This document shows, piece by piece, positions 19,261 to 53,216 of a stretch of DNA of 64,000 nt. Origin of the DNA: Zygnema cylindricum (taxonomy: Eukaryota; Streptophyta; Zygnematophyceae; Zygnematales; Zygnemataceae); assembly GCA_037447655.1 (NCBI GenBank), contig JBBHKE010000108.1:1-64000 (forward strand), written 5' to 3'. A model generated the notes under the pieces. That model saw only the letters and a list, made by a program, of their open reading frames with translations, did not search any database and was not told the DNA's origin. The translations under genes and the position numbers were made by a program. How positions within the stretch are numbered: position 1 is the stretch's first letter; each line of letters opens with the position of its first letter.

Positions 19261-19988
19261 GGGTAAGGTTCCATTAGGCGAAAAGTGAGGTTTGCTACTG
19301 GACGCCGTACGTATTCGTACATCACCGTACATATCCGTACCATTAATTTTTTTTTGTAAGACGAAACATCGCTACTGGAAAGCTGTCGGGAAGCTCCAAT
19401 GATGTAGGAGTGATTCCTGACCGTTGGATGTTTCACTATTATAGATCTGCGAAGCAATCGGGCACATCATCTCGTGGGCCCCAACTCTCCTCGCGAGGAG
19501 AGTTGGGGCCCACGAGATGATTGCCATTGGTACAAGTCAAAAAATAAATACATATCTACTTTGATCGAGGGATCACAGGCGTGCACGTCGTACAGGCCAT
19601 GTGCCGCCTGCCACGCTGAATGCATGTCAGGTTGAAAATATCCTCGCACGCTCCGTCTGACATTCAAGGTTTTGCCGCGACCTTCAAAGTTTGACACTTC
19701 TTTTTGCCATTCCGTTTCGAAATTTCGATTTCTATTTTCAAAATCAAAATCTGGCCGAAAACTTTATGTACAAATCATTAACTACCTCCGGTCGTACAGA
19801 TATTTCGTACAGATATCCCGTTTGTAGATTTTTTTAAGATTTTTAGAATCTGGACTGTAACTTATGTGGCGCCAATCATAATTGAGGAATGCTTGTTACT
19901 GGCCCGACATAATGGAGCGGACTTCCAGTAAACGCTGTCAGTAGACTTGTCCGTACTTTTACTGGGACCGCCTAATGGAACCTTACCC
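19261..19988. mobile_element. PIF/Harbinger-like MITE, TAA target duplication
   Basis: Perfect 20-bp terminal inverted repeats, GGGTAAGGTTCCATTAGGCG at the left and its complement at 19,969-19,988, flanked by TAA on both sides. Its right half, reverse-complemented, resembles the nested element at 49,458-50,140 (CCATTAGGCG, then TCCCAGTAA...GTACGGA), so both belong to one family. 728 bp, no transposase frame. It contains the perfect palindrome at 19,466. Confidence 0.85.
19466..19521. repeat. Perfect 56-bp palindrome
   Basis: Two 28-base arms meet at TCG|CGA with no spacer. The arms include CTCGTGGGCCCCAACTCTCC and its exact complement. It lies inside the Harbinger-like MITE about 205 bp from the left end. 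Confidence 0.95.
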
Positions 19989-20729
19989 TAAATCAGCAAA
20001 TTTCCTTTCCTCGTTCTCTTGCATCTCCATTCGCATTGAAATCCGAACAAATTTCTCTTCAACCCGACACCTGTTCACACTCTCCGGACATCAAGGAATC
20101 TCCATACTTGTTCATATTTCCTGGTGCTACAACTGCCGTCCGTTTTTTATTTTCTCGTTCGATCTTCACCGTTGATGTTTTCGACCCTCTGACTGCCATC
20201 GTTTCTGCTGCAGCTACGCGAGTTCCGATTATGGCGACCATCTATTGCAGCATTTCTTGATCCATCTTATGTGTGTTCTCTGTTACAATCTTCTTTTCCG
20301 CTTTGGCATTTACGGCCACAGACGACTACTGTAGCGCTTGGTAGGCCAGAGAGGTGGCGGGTCCTCAGGTCATTTATTCCTTCGCTGACTCCAATCCCTT
20401 CGTATTCTTTCGTCCTTAGGTTATCTTTTTTCATTAGTTAACTTCTACCAACTTCAGTGTCCGTAGAGTAGGCTGCCTGTTTTCTCCTTCTTTCTTGAAC
20501 AGATGATCCTTAGAAATTCTCAATCCCATGCGTTTGCTTTATTGAAACAGAATCCTGAGATTTATTTTCCTCTTGCTTAGAATTTTTAGGGCTTGTTAGT
20601 TCCTCACATTTTTTCTGCTTTTTGCCAAAAATAAACATTAGAAGGGCTTGGCTCCTCTTCTGGAGGCCTATTGAGGAGCTGCCTTAGGGCAGCTAAGGTT
20701 TGGAACCAGTACCTTGTAACGCTGCAACC
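19989..20729 (+). other. Upstream region of the kinase gene
   Basis: Presumed promoter and 5' leader, by position only. I see no convincing TATA box or recognised operator. The start codon lies in AACCATGCC, an acceptable context. Confidence 0.4.
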
Positions 20730-42459
<21,730 letters not shown>

Positions 42460-44590
42460 TTGCAGTGGATTTTTCAGTTTTTGGGGGGCATTAGGGCATT
42501 GGAGGTATCCTTTTTTTCTCCAAAGCCTGTCATATGAGGTACAGGAAGAGAGAAAAAATCAGGAAAGCGAGGACGGGAAACAGTCTCATAGAAAGGCAGT
42601 TTTCAGTAATATACAGTCCTGAGAGGATGACAGCCACAGGCGATGGTCACATCTTGTGGGGAATAGGGGAGAGAAGGAAAAAAAGAAAGAGAGGGGAACG
42701 AGGTTAGAAGAAATAATAACGAAGCGATATGCGAGAGAGAGAGATAAGGGAGAGATCATTGAGGGAGAGTGAAAAAGGAGAAGAGAGACAGAGTGAGAGA
42801 GATGGGGGGAGAGAGACAATGTGATGCCCACAGTATGTTGCTCTTTAGGTCACATTCTCTATACTGGAAAGTTATGCCCGTTTTGTGTTGGAGTAGGGGG
42901 AAAGAGAAGAAGAGAAGAAGAGAGGTGGAGGTAGAGGTAGAGGGAAGCCCTCTCAGTTGTACTCAATATATCACTATTGATCGTTTCACAGCCGGATGGA
43001 GAGGCGTGTTTGAAAAGAAAGTTAGTGTATCTCTATATACCACTTCCCAACTTCCATCTCTCTCCCTTTCTTTCTCTCACTCCACAACATTACCATGAGG
43101 AAAGCTCGGCTTTTTTCCTCCCTCCCCACATTTGTCTCCCCCCTCTCTTTCTCCTTCCTCCCTCCCGTTGCTCTTTAGCCCTTGTCCTTCTCTCACTCCC
43201 TTACCCTTTGTCCTTCTTACTTCCTTTCTCCTCTTTCCTCCTTTGCCTCTCTGCCTCTCTCGCATCTTCCTCTCTCCTCGTTCCTCACCTCCTCCTCCCT
43301 CCTCCCACCCCTCTTTTTCTCTCCTCTTTTCCTTTTTGCCTTTTAGCTTTTTCACTGATTGTGGAACGGTATGGGCCATAATTCATGTAACTTTAGCAAA
43401 TGGAGTGAGGAGGGAGGGAGGGAGGGAGGGAGTAGGGAGTGTAAGGAAGAGAGGAGGAGAGGAAGTTGATAGGTGAAAGAATAATTATACTGCTTAGAAT
43501 ACTCGGGGCAAGAAATAGGTTACAAAAAATGCAATTTTTTCACATCCTCCAGGAAATCTTGAAACTGGAAAAAAATTGGGAATTGGAAAATTGGAAATTG
43601 GAGAAATTTGGAAGTGGAGAAATTTTAAGCTGGGAAAATTTTACATTGAAAAAAAATATATATATATATGAATGGGACAATGGTCAGTTACGGGTAGGAC
43701 ATTTGACCAACTCCTAATATGGTATATTTTTACATTCCAAAAAGTCATATTATAAAATGACAAAAGGAGATCAGTGAAAAAAAGGTTTCGTTTTTGCCTT
43801 TCTCCCACCCCCTTTTTTTTTTTTCCCGTTTTCCTTAAAAATGGAGTAGCTCCACTATCTTCATTTTTTTCTTTTTTCTTTTTTCTTTTTCTCATTTTTT
43901 AAAAAATTTTAAAGTTCTGCAATAGAGGGTGGATGTACATCAGGTTGGAAAAATGTTATGTTAGTTTTTATTTTTATTGTTAAAAGAGTTTTTCTTTTTG
44001 GTTCTCGTACAAGGTAGAAATTTGCGTACAAGTTTCTCATTTAATAATAAAAAAATCAAATATTACAAATTAATATTTAACTAAAGCTACAATTTGTTGG
44101 TGTAAGGATGGTAATTACATTAGCTTTTGTAATTTTTTTAATTTTTTTGATAAATCTTGATATACCTGCCGAATGTTTTTCATTTTCCCACTCTTCTCTC
44201 GTTTTTCACTTTTCTCTGTTTTTCCTCTATTCTTTTTCTTTTTTCTTTCTTTTTTTTCTTTTTTTCTTTCTTCTTTTTTCCTTTTTTCCTTTTTTTTTTT
44301 CTTTTTTTCTTTTTTCCTATTCTTTTTTTTTTCTCTTCGTTCTCTTCTTTAATCGTAAGAGAACTCTCTTTTTCTAACTGGGAAAAGGGAGAGAAACTTC
44401 TTTTTACTGTTTTTAGCTTTCCCCTTATTTTCAAAGAAATTGACTTATGAGTGTGGAAAAAAAAGAGAGAGAAATGCAAAAAAAACTGCTATTTTTTAAA
44501 GCAAATATTTTAAGCAAAAGGACTTTTATTATTTTTATTTTGGCGAAATGATATGATTGGTGGGAAAATCAATTATGGCACCTGTTCTCA
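42460..44590. other. Kinase downstream region
   Basis: GA-rich DNA at 42,600-42,960, CT-rich at 43,035-43,345, then AT-rich. No new gene recognised. It presumably begins with the kinase 3' UTR. Confidence 0.5.
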
Positions 44591-44870
44591 GTATTGAACT
44601 TTCTGAGGGAGAAGGAGAAGTAGAGGGAGAGTGAGGTAGAGGGAGATGGAGAGGGAGAGGGAGACGGCAAGGGGGAGAGGCTGAGGGGAAGGGGGGGGAG
44701 TGGGAGAGGGTGTGGGCGACGGTGGTAGATATAATTTCTAAGGTGGACCACTTAAGTGTGGGGGGAAGGAGAGAGAGGAAGAGGGAAAGGGATAAGTAAT
44801 GATAGAGGATAGGAAATCGAAAGGGAGTGGGGGAGTGAGGGACAGAGGAGATGGAAGGGTCGGGTAACTG
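44591..44870. repeat. GGGAGA purine tract
   Basis: Nearly pure A/G, opposite in strand bias to the intron tracts of the kinase. Confidence 0.75.
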
Positions 44871-45660
44871 AAATTGGGGTGTAACTGTAAATTATATTGT
44901 TTTTTCGGAAATGGGCATATTATACCGGCCTGTTGTTGGCTACGCTTTATTTATTTTTTTCTATTTTACATTTTCGGGAAAACTATTTTTTATTTTACTC
45001 CTGTTTTGTAAGCCCTGGTCCTTTTGTATGGATGGTCTTGTGATGAGCAAGTCTCTAAACTCAAAAATGTTTTTTTAATAATTTGAGTGAGGAGAAAATT
45101 AAGCAATTTGTGTTTCGAGTTCAAATGCAATTTTTATGAAGGCTGACAGATTCCCGATTAGAAAAAAAAAAAAAACTACTCCCGCTGTGTATTTTGTTTT
45201 TGTTGAATGCTATCCATTCTCAATCGTTAAAAACAAGAAAATGTATTAAGAAATAAAAGACGAAATAGAGAAAAGACTGGCTGTTGTTCTGAAGTCCTTT
45301 TATAATAGTGCCAAAGTTGTGGTTGGGTTCTTGTACCGTGTAGATTGTTAAACAGGCTACACTTTTCAATGATAATTTTAGTCATTTTCAATGCCATTTT
45401 TAGTCACTTTCAAATGATGTTTTGGTCATTTTTCAATGATATTTTTATCATTTTTCAGTCATTTTGTTAGTTGCACAAGTAATGGGTTACGGATGATACT
45501 CGAATTGGCTACGAGGGAGTGGTTGTTTATTTCCGTCGGGTTCACACAAGATTTATAGGCTTTTGTTACGAATAATAACGATATTGCTCTTTCAAGCTTC
45601 ATGGTGATGTCACCTTTTGTTAAGCCTTTTTGCTCCTTTTCAAGCTTTCCAAACATTATT
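44871..45660. other. Unassigned AT-rich spacer
   Basis: Nothing recognised. Short imperfect repeats of TTTTAGTCATTTTCAATG occur at 45,370-45,465. Confidence 0.4.
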
Positions 45661-45667
45661 TCTTAGG

Positions 45668-45860
45668 TATGCCCATCGTTATTAGCGCTAATAACACTAA
45701 TTTGGTTTCAACTTTTTCAAGGCACAAATCTGAATATAGCGTTAACAACACTTTCTATCGACGTGGACTACAATGTGCCACGTCTCCTTGCACTGAATTA
45801 GTGTTGTATATTCTATTTTCAAGCTAACACTAATAAATCCTTATCGCTAATAATGTTGGG
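45668..45860. mobile_element. Small TTATTAGCG-ended MITE
   Basis: CATCGTTATTAGCGCTAATA at the left and CTTATCGCTAATAATGTTGG at the right are imperfect inverted repeats about 190 bp apart. Confidence 0.5.
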
Positions 45861-46248
45861 CGGCGTAGTTCTTCATTTGGTGGAGCACCCTCCCGTCCTC
45901 CCATCTCATTGGTCGAGATGCCTGTTTTTCCTTCCCTCACTCCAAAGCACCTTGAATAGCTATTGGTGTTCGTAACGAATAATTAGTAGCGACCAGTTCG
46001 CCAAGTTTATTTTTCCTCTGAACATAAAATATTGTCAATGATACTATGTTTTTTTTTCTAACTCTGAGTTTGTAAATGATGGAAAATAGAGCGCGTTGCT
46101 CTGCCTTAATTTTAACCAATAAAGCAAGAAACTTTATTTCAAAAAGTGCGATGGGAAAAACCATCAAGATACAAAATGGTTCAAAAAAAAAAAAAAAACA
46201 CCAATCAATAACACTAGAATAAATGGCACAGTGTTTTTATTAATACTA

Positions 46249-46964
46249 AAGTCGAAGTTCTATATCGGGAGGCTTCTGTAATTGTACGGTCAACATTACT
46301 GGTTGCACTATTTTGGATGATGGGCCATCGTGTGACAAGCTCGCGTACACGTGTCTTAGTTTGAGTGGTACCACGCAGATGAAGATCGTGTGTTATACAT
46401 CGTCAAAGATTTTACAAACCGACCAATTTTAATATAAAATCTTAAAATCTTCGTTTTTGTACCATGTACTTGTGTTACCAGGTTATCGTACCAAGAAAAA
46501 TCATTACTCTTTGCGCGGGACACCACGAACCTGGAAGGATGGCAGAAAGAGCGACATAACGAAATATATTTCGGCAAAGATTTTCGGTTGGATTTTGGTG
46601 GTGCGGCGTCCACCTTGTCCGTACGCACATGGCCAATGCGACGTTGTGATAATTCCGACGGTATTCCGTTATGACACGTGTCTCTAACATCCACGCGTTC
46701 CGATCCTACACATTCTGTAGCTGATTAGCCTCCCCGGGTAGGTGGGTAGTCAATTATAGAATCGGATGGAGAAAATGCTTCGCAGATGGATATCCACGTT
46801 TCATCCAACGGTCATTGTTACCTCCCAGAACTTTGGTGAATGCTGGTTAGATCCTCTGAAATGCTGTTTTTATTATAGAAACAAATAAGAGGTACGGCAT
46901 CATACGAAAATGATACGGATTTTGTACACAACCTCACTTTTCGTCCGATGGAGCTTCACGTCAA
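46249..46964. mobile_element. Diverged Harbinger-like MITE, sibling of 49,395-50,809
   Basis: Shared blocks with the 49-kb element include TGTAATTGTACGGTCAAC, GTACCATGTACTTGTG, and the end ACTTTTCGTCCGATGGAGC. It lacks the 683-bp insertion found there, so it represents the empty state. Confidence 0.6.
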
Positions 46965-47171
46965 GAGCACATTGCCCCTTGTTCCGGTTCGCACGTGTTA
47001 TCCAGTTATGTGAAAGATCCTCGCCTTGATTCCATGTACTTTTGAGTTAAAGATAACGGGCGAGCAATTAAGGCGGCTCGATTTCCGCGCCTTTTTTTTG
47101 AAACGAGTGTGAAGTGTACATCTAGGGGATTATTTTTTAATTTTTTTCTGCGCTAATGATTAAGCTGTGTT

Positions 47172-47390
47172 CAGCACAGTACACCTTGAATCGTTATTAG
47201 CGTATAGAAATTATTAGTGTAAAGAAAAAATTAGCGTCATTCATTCTAATTTAGTGCCAGGAGACGTGGCAGATTATGGTCCACGTCCTTAAATGGTGTA
47301 GTTTATTATATTTAAGGTATCAATGTCAAAATTTTGGGGTGCCGATATAGCGTACATAAGGCTATTAACGATTCACGGTGTACCGTACTG
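47172..47390. mobile_element. 219-bp MITE with 30-bp imperfect TIRs
   Basis: CAGCACAGTACACCTTGAAT and CGTTATTAGC at the left pair with GCTATTAACG and ATTCACGGTGTACCGTACTG at the right, with about 26 of 30 matches. It is the clearest whole copy of the GTACACC/ATTAGCG family in this window. No target duplication seen. Confidence 0.7.
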
Positions 47391-48176
47391 TCTTTTCGTA
47401 CTTTACGAATAGAATACAGTATAGGGAGTGATATATTTGCCGCGCTCATAATCCATATATAGTTTATACACTCAAACAGTCAAACCTGAGGCATGACCAA
47501 AAAAGCATAGTTGGAGACACCTGGCATATATTTGAACGGGTACAGTTTCGCGATACGAATGAGGCCCCTATGGCGGATTACCACGTGATTGTACAAACTA
47601 AGTACTCATCACACGTGTTGACTTCTTGGGAAAAGGCAAAAAAAGTCGGCTTTCGTCTCCGAGCTCACCAATGAGAATAGAGTGATATCGCACTTGCAAT
47701 CGAGAGGCAAAATTTGATGCTAATAACGACAAAAAACATGTTTTGCGCATTAAAAAACCACGTGGTCTTAAGTTTCAAAAACGTAAACGCACCGTCGACA
47801 GGCGAACCACACCGACTTTTTTAAGCAAACGCCAAATGCTTACGTGGCAGATTTTGTACCCCACTTTTTGTCGCTTAATGCGTCAGATCGATACATTTGG
47901 ATTGCACGCGCGGTACGACTCCACGCTCATTGGTTAAGAGTATGCCGCTTGAATAGAAATTCCAGTATTTTTCCTTTCTTCTGCCCGAAAAGTCAAATTG
48001 ACGTGTGTGACAACCGACAACCATTCGATCTGTACGGTCGCGTCATAGTCCTCTGTTTCCATCTTTTTGCGGTCACCTACATCTGTAAAAATGGAAAGAC
48101 AAAAAACAGTAATCGAAAGATTTGTGGGTATCACAGGATTAAAATATTTAAAAATGGCGAACTAAAGTTCCCGGTA
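47391..48176. other. Unassigned spacer
   Basis: No recognised gene or complete element. Confidence 0.35.
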
Positions 48177-48184
48177 CTAACAAT

Positions 48185-48917
48185 CAGAGGTCGCAAAAGT
48201 CAAAAAAAATCATACCCGAAACCGACCGTTTATTTTTTTTCAAAATCTGAGTAACCGACGCCCGACCGAGTTTTGTCACGCTCCAAAATTGTTAACCGTT
48301 AACCGACCGTCGTTTACGAAAAAAAAAATTAACCGAATCTTGATTTTTCGCGAACTAACCGTGCCCGCCCGTAGCCGAAAAAGTACAAAATTAATCAATG
48401 TACGACGGAATAAGCCAATAATTACGATTTGTCGGAGAAATGAATAGTGTTACTACCGTGTCAGATTTGCGACGCTTTGTCGCGCTCCCTAAGTTTTGCG
48501 AAATGAATAGTGTACTACTGTGTCAGATTTGCAACGCTTTGTCGCGTTGCCTAAGATTTGCGAAATGAATATTGTACTACCGTGTCAGATTTGCGACACT
48601 TTGTCGCGTTCCCTTTGATTTGCGAAATAAATAGCTTACTACAGTACCGTGTCAGATTTGCGACGCTAATCATGATGCCACGTACTTCCACGATACCAGA
48701 AGTACAAAGAACAAAAATGCTGGAAAAAAAAGTACAAAATTTTCATTTTTTTGGTTTTTTGTTTGACCGACCGTAACGGACCTTTTTTTTTTCCTGGTGA
48801 GTCAACCGACCGTAACCGCCCGACCCCCAAAATTTGGCAACCGTATCCGTTCCGGATTCGGCGCAGACGGTCGGTTAACGGTCGGTCACGGTTTCGGTTG
48901 ACCGTTTGCGACCTTTG
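48185..48917. mobile_element. hAT-like MITE, perfect 8-bp target duplication
   Basis: CTAACAAT at 48,177-48,184 is repeated exactly at 48,918-48,925. The ends are CAGAGGTCGCAAA at the left and the complement of CAAAGGTCGCAAA at the right, typical of hAT termini. The interior is rich in TTAACCG/CGGTTAAC repeats and holds a 62-bp tandem repeat. 733 bp, non-autonomous. Confidence 0.85.
48438..48670. repeat. 62-bp tandem repeat inside the hAT-like MITE
   Basis: Units start at 48,438, 48,500, 48,562 and 48,624 with GAAATGAATAGTGT; each contains GTGTCAGATTTGCGACGC. About 3.7 copies. Confidence 0.9.
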
Positions 48918-48925
48918 CTAACAAT

Positions 48926-49285
48926 ACGACCGCCGGTCTATCAATACGACCAAATTCTACGACATAAAACGACAAATCGTTGCTGCTTTGGCTGATACCG
49001 CTTTGCCCGATACCCGTAGTGGGGGTCATTGGCGTGTACGACAATCCTTGACGTATCTGCCCATAATCTCTTGAACTGTGACATCAGTTCGAGTCGCCAA
49101 GCCGTTTCGCACCTTGTACAATTTTCTTGTTTGTTTCCTTGTTTGTTTTTGTCGGCAGTTCCTTCCTAACGTACTGCTTGTGCTGCTATTAGCGTTAAAA
49201 CATCCTTTCCCATACACACACGTGTCATTTCATTCATCCGACGGTTGTAGTAAAAGTTCAAGAATTTGGCATTCCGATTGGTACA
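48926..49285. other. Unassigned spacer
   Basis: Nothing recognised. Confidence 0.35.
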
Positions 49286-49391
49286 CCGTGAATTGCTATT
49301 GGCGTTAATTACGCTAATTCGGCGCCCCCAAATTTTGGCCCTCGAACAAAAAATATAATTAATAACTCTAATTGTCTTTTTAGTTTTTACC
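49286..49391. mobile_element. Left end of a GTACACC/ATTGGCG element
   Basis: GGTACACCGTGAATTGCTAT starts a fragment resembling the family at 1-550 and 47,172. It is cut off by the Harbinger-like insertion that follows. Confidence 0.45.
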
Positions 49392-49394
49392 TTA

Positions 49395-50809
49395 GGGTCA
49401 AGTTTCATCAGTAGTTTTTGTAATCGTACGGCCAACTCTACGGGCCGGGTTAATTGAGGGTGGACTTCCATTAGGCGTCCCAGTAATTGTACGGAAAATT
49501 TTATAGAAGGGCGTGCATTCCATTAGGTCGCGTATGTAAACCTGTGTGGCTCATTGTGGTTGGTAACACGTAGGTTAATATTCGATGCTTAAAATCTTGA
49601 AAGAATCTTGGAATGCAATGTCACAACGCAATATCTGTACGAGCGGAGGTAATATCTGTATCAACGGAGATAATATCTGTACCAGCGGAGGTAATTAATG
49701 ACTCGTACAGAGGGCATTAAATGTACTACCGAAAATTTCAAAACGCAACAACAAAAAGGCGGCGGCAAACTTTGATGGTGGGAGAGTGACGGGATAATTT
49801 CAGCGGATTCGCAGCCACCCTAGCGGAAGGCACGTGGCCCTTAAGACGTGTAAGCACATACGCGCGCGCTCATCGTGGATTTTTTTCCTTTTCCACGCGG
49901 CCTATTTTTACACGTTCTGTATTCGAGAACTGTCCTCACTGTGCACGGTCCTAACAAACTGTAGGGATAGTGACGTGGCTTCACAAATAAAAAGTGCAAT
50001 TAAATCCGACGGTCCTAGTTTACGCCTACAACCTTGGACAATTTTCTATAATGTTGTTTTCGTTGAAAAAAAAAATTATGTACGAAACGGTACGGCTTTC
50101 AGTAAAAAAACCCCACTTTTTCGCTAATGGAAGTCCACCCTGAGTCGATGTTCCATCACGAAGTCTTTGTAATCCACGTGTTATACATTGAGTGGCATCA
50201 CGTGGGTTCTTACCGGATATTTAAAATCTTCTAGAAATCTTCACACCAACAAGGTTCACTTCAAATCTTCAATTACGTACCATGTACTTGCGTACCAAGT
50301 AATAATACGACAAAACCTTGGTACTTTTTGCAAACGCTAGTCTTTTACGCCAACTCATTTTTTAGGGTTCCTGTTTTCGAACATGATGAAATCCTTTGAC
50401 AGAAATAGTGTGATGAAAGAAATTGAGCGGTGAAGGACTGTTTCGAGATTATTTTTTTAATTTTCGGTTGCATTTTGAAAAGTACATACCATGTGCAAAT
50501 TTCGTCAATTTTCGTTGGTTTTCTATCGTGACACATAGCTTATTCGTCCAGCGTGTCACTATTAATTTTTTTCTGTAACTGCCAACCCACCTTCTACAGG
50601 TACGTTGGCAGCTACAAAGAAAAATGAAGCGAACGCCTCGCGGATGAACATCCGACGGTCAGTGTTACCTCCCAGAACTTCAGAGATTATTGGTAAGATT
50701 CTCTGTAATGCTATTCCGCGTATAAAAACAAAATAAGCGGTACGACTTAGTACAAATAGTCGTGGATTTCTGTAAACTACGCCACTTTTCGACTGATGGA
50801 ACTTGACCC
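49395..50809. mobile_element. PIF/Harbinger-like MITE (outer) with TTA target duplication
   Basis: GGGTCAAGTTTCATCAG and its near-complement CTGATGGAACTTGACCC are bordered by TTA (49,392-49,394 and 50,810-50,812). It is 1,415 bp including an inserted 683-bp element; without that it has the size of the sibling at 46,249-46,964. Confidence 0.8.
49458..50140. mobile_element. PIF/Harbinger-like MITE (inner, nested)
   Basis: GGGTGGACTTCCATTAGGCG at the left pairs with CGCTAATGGAAGTCCACCC at the right, flanked by TGA on both sides (49,455-49,457 and 50,141-50,143). Related to 19,261-19,988. Confidence 0.8.
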
Positions 50810-50820
50810 TTAATAGAGGT

Positions 50821-51010
50821 ACAGTACACCGCCAATTGCTATTAACGTAGAAGTTTCTTAAGAGTGTATGAAAAATTACAGTGGTTTACGCTAATTAAGA
50901 ATTTTAAAATTTCAAAAAAAAACATACATTCTAATTGTTTAATAATTCTGATTTGGGTCTCCGAAAAAATAAATGTCGGTCGCAAACATGTTTACATTAA
51001 TATAAGTACC
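50821..51010. mobile_element. Left part of a GTACACC/ATTAACG element
   Basis: Starts ACAGTACACCGCCAATTGCT; 50,848-51,005 matches 1-165 of this window. The right end could not be located. Confidence 0.5.
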
Positions 51011-51750
51011 CATACAATTTTGTATGAAATCGTACTCCGCACGTAAAAGATTCACACGTGCACGTCAGATTATTTTACCACGGTTAAGCGTCAGCGCTAC
51101 GCCGTAAAGCGTACATTTTTTGTCCAGTTGCAACTTGCGTCATTTGTATGGTTGTAATGTTTACGCAACGCTTGTTGTAAAAAAAGTTGGTCGTTTGTTT
51201 GTTGTATCTCGAAACTATACGTTAATAAAGGTTCTTTACGCTAATACTGTCACGATGCTTTGTTTTATTAGAGTGAATTAATGCTAATATGTATGTTAAC
51301 TCTAAAATGGTTGCACTCCCATCTATCTCTTCGGCTTGTGACCGGTATTAACGTTAATGTTATGATGTATTAGAGTAAACTCTTATTCTAAATTGGCCCA
51401 AAATAAACAATCTCGACAACCACCTCATCTTAAGCATATTGTGATTGGTCGCCCATGATTACACGTGGACAATTTTATATCTACGCAAACATTACGGCTC
51501 TAACACGATGTGACACAAATTGCCTGCCATACCCGCCGCCATGCCAAAATGGATCCGTACATACAATTAGCAGCAGGCAGTTACCATGGCTCTTTCATGA
51601 AAATCGTCCGTCTTCTACCACGTACATGCTCCCTCTCTCAAAATTGATGCAATTTTTGAAAGTTTCCCGCTTTGTCTGTGTCGTTTAAAATATTTTGATA
51701 ATTCACCGACACGCAAATTATTAAAATTCAAATTTGGAACACCGAAAGTT
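51011..51750. other. Unassigned spacer
   Basis: AT-rich, nothing recognised; possibly the remainder of the element before it and the leader of the transposase gene after it. Confidence 0.35.
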
Positions 51751-52539
51751 TGGAGAATGGTTTCCCTCCTTTTGTCCCATTTCTTTATTTGTATTTGGTA
51801 TATATATCCGGCGCTCGGTCCAGCAATGGCACTGTCTTTCCACATTCCCCAGTTACCTTGGCTTTTGCATCTCAATTATTTAATTTGTATCATTTTTTGG
51901 CCAAAACGTTTCTTTATTATTGTAAATATGTGGCTTATTACTTCTCATATTACCACCTTTTTTGCGACGAAAAACACCGTTACGGTTGGATTATTGCCAC
52001 CTCTAGCCGAAGAGAACATGGATAGTACCGAAACCCAAGGACCCGACCCACCGAGTGAAGAAATGGGATCACCCGACGTGGACCCCCTCGTGGAAGGCGC
52101 TACTATCGGAGATTTGGACTCACCGTGTGATACATACAGGAACGTCCCGGTGTCGATCCGAAAAGTTCAGCAAGTTTCAACGAAGATTACTCGACTTCGA
52201 GTAATCAATTGGATGATCGTTGATTTCGACGAGAATGGAAAGGAAGGGCTCATCCCGAGGACTATGAAGAAGTTTCCGCAGCATTTTACGGGGGTGTATC
52301 GTACAAGTAAGAGTTTTTACCATTCGTCTTTACCTTCATATAGCAACCCTGGTTGCCTAATTCGTGTGTCGCTAGTTCGCATTGTTTGTAATATAATAAG
52401 ACATATTGAATAATTTGTATTTCATTATATCTCCCCTCATATTGTATGTTGTATATGCCACATTATCCCCCCCCCCGCCTCGAATCGTTATGATGGGTGG
52501 TTGTGCAACGTCGTCCAATACATGTTTGCTATGACTTGA

Positions 52540-52770
52540 AACCAATGGACATGCGACGACATGGTGTCGTCGCCTAAATGTGGTGAAAGAAAGGCTACTA
52601 CAATGGACTGTCGGCAAATGTTGGAGAAATCGAAAAGGTGACGACAATGCGTCGTCGCCTCAACAATAGAAGTTTCCAAAAAAGACTTCGTGCCGGTTAA
52701 ACGTGTAGCCGTCACGTAAACCGAACGTCTAAGAAATGTCGAACAGGAGACGACGACCAATATTGAAATC
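52540..52770. repeat. GTCGTCGCC/GCGACGAC short hairpins, cluster 1
   Basis: Examples: GCGACGACATGGTGTCGTCG and GACGACAATGCGTCGTCGCC. Lies just after transposase exon 1. Confidence 0.7.
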
Positions 52771-53216
52771 GCGTAATAAATGAAACATGGGATGCATTGT
52801 TTCGTTTCATCGACCCACCGTTGGAATAGTCGAACGCATCGGGGAGGCAACGAAGTTAATTCGTGCCCGACCATGTATAATGTAAGTACCCCTCGCACGA
52901 AATCGTAGTATTTCACATTGGTATGTACTTTTCATCAAAAAAGGGTTTTGGGCTATTATTTTTTGTTTTCCCTCCACTTTCCGTAGCCGCGTCTTCTTCA
53001 GTTCTTTTTTACACGCGTCTTTGAAGCTACGTCATAGAGGGCAGCAGCCAGCAAAGTAGGCAACGGCGTACCGTGATGGCTTATCGCCGTCGCTATCCTC
53101 CCTTTGTTACGGCGACCGCGGAAGAGTTAGCGAGGCAACGGGAGGCAGCAACCCCGTTAGCCATTGGATAGGAAGGAGGAATGAGGTAAGGGAAGGAAAA
53201 AGGGGCATTTGTTGAG

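Noticed and set aside
42541-42622. Possible extra last exon of the kinase after GGTACAG
   Set aside because: A splice from 42,454 would be in phase and reach a TAG, but reading straight through gives a stop at 42,457-42,459 without needing it. The simpler end was kept; RNA would decide.
48438-48670. CRISPR-like regular repeat
   Set aside because: It is a head-to-tail 62-bp tandem repeat without unique spacers, in a eukaryotic transposon.
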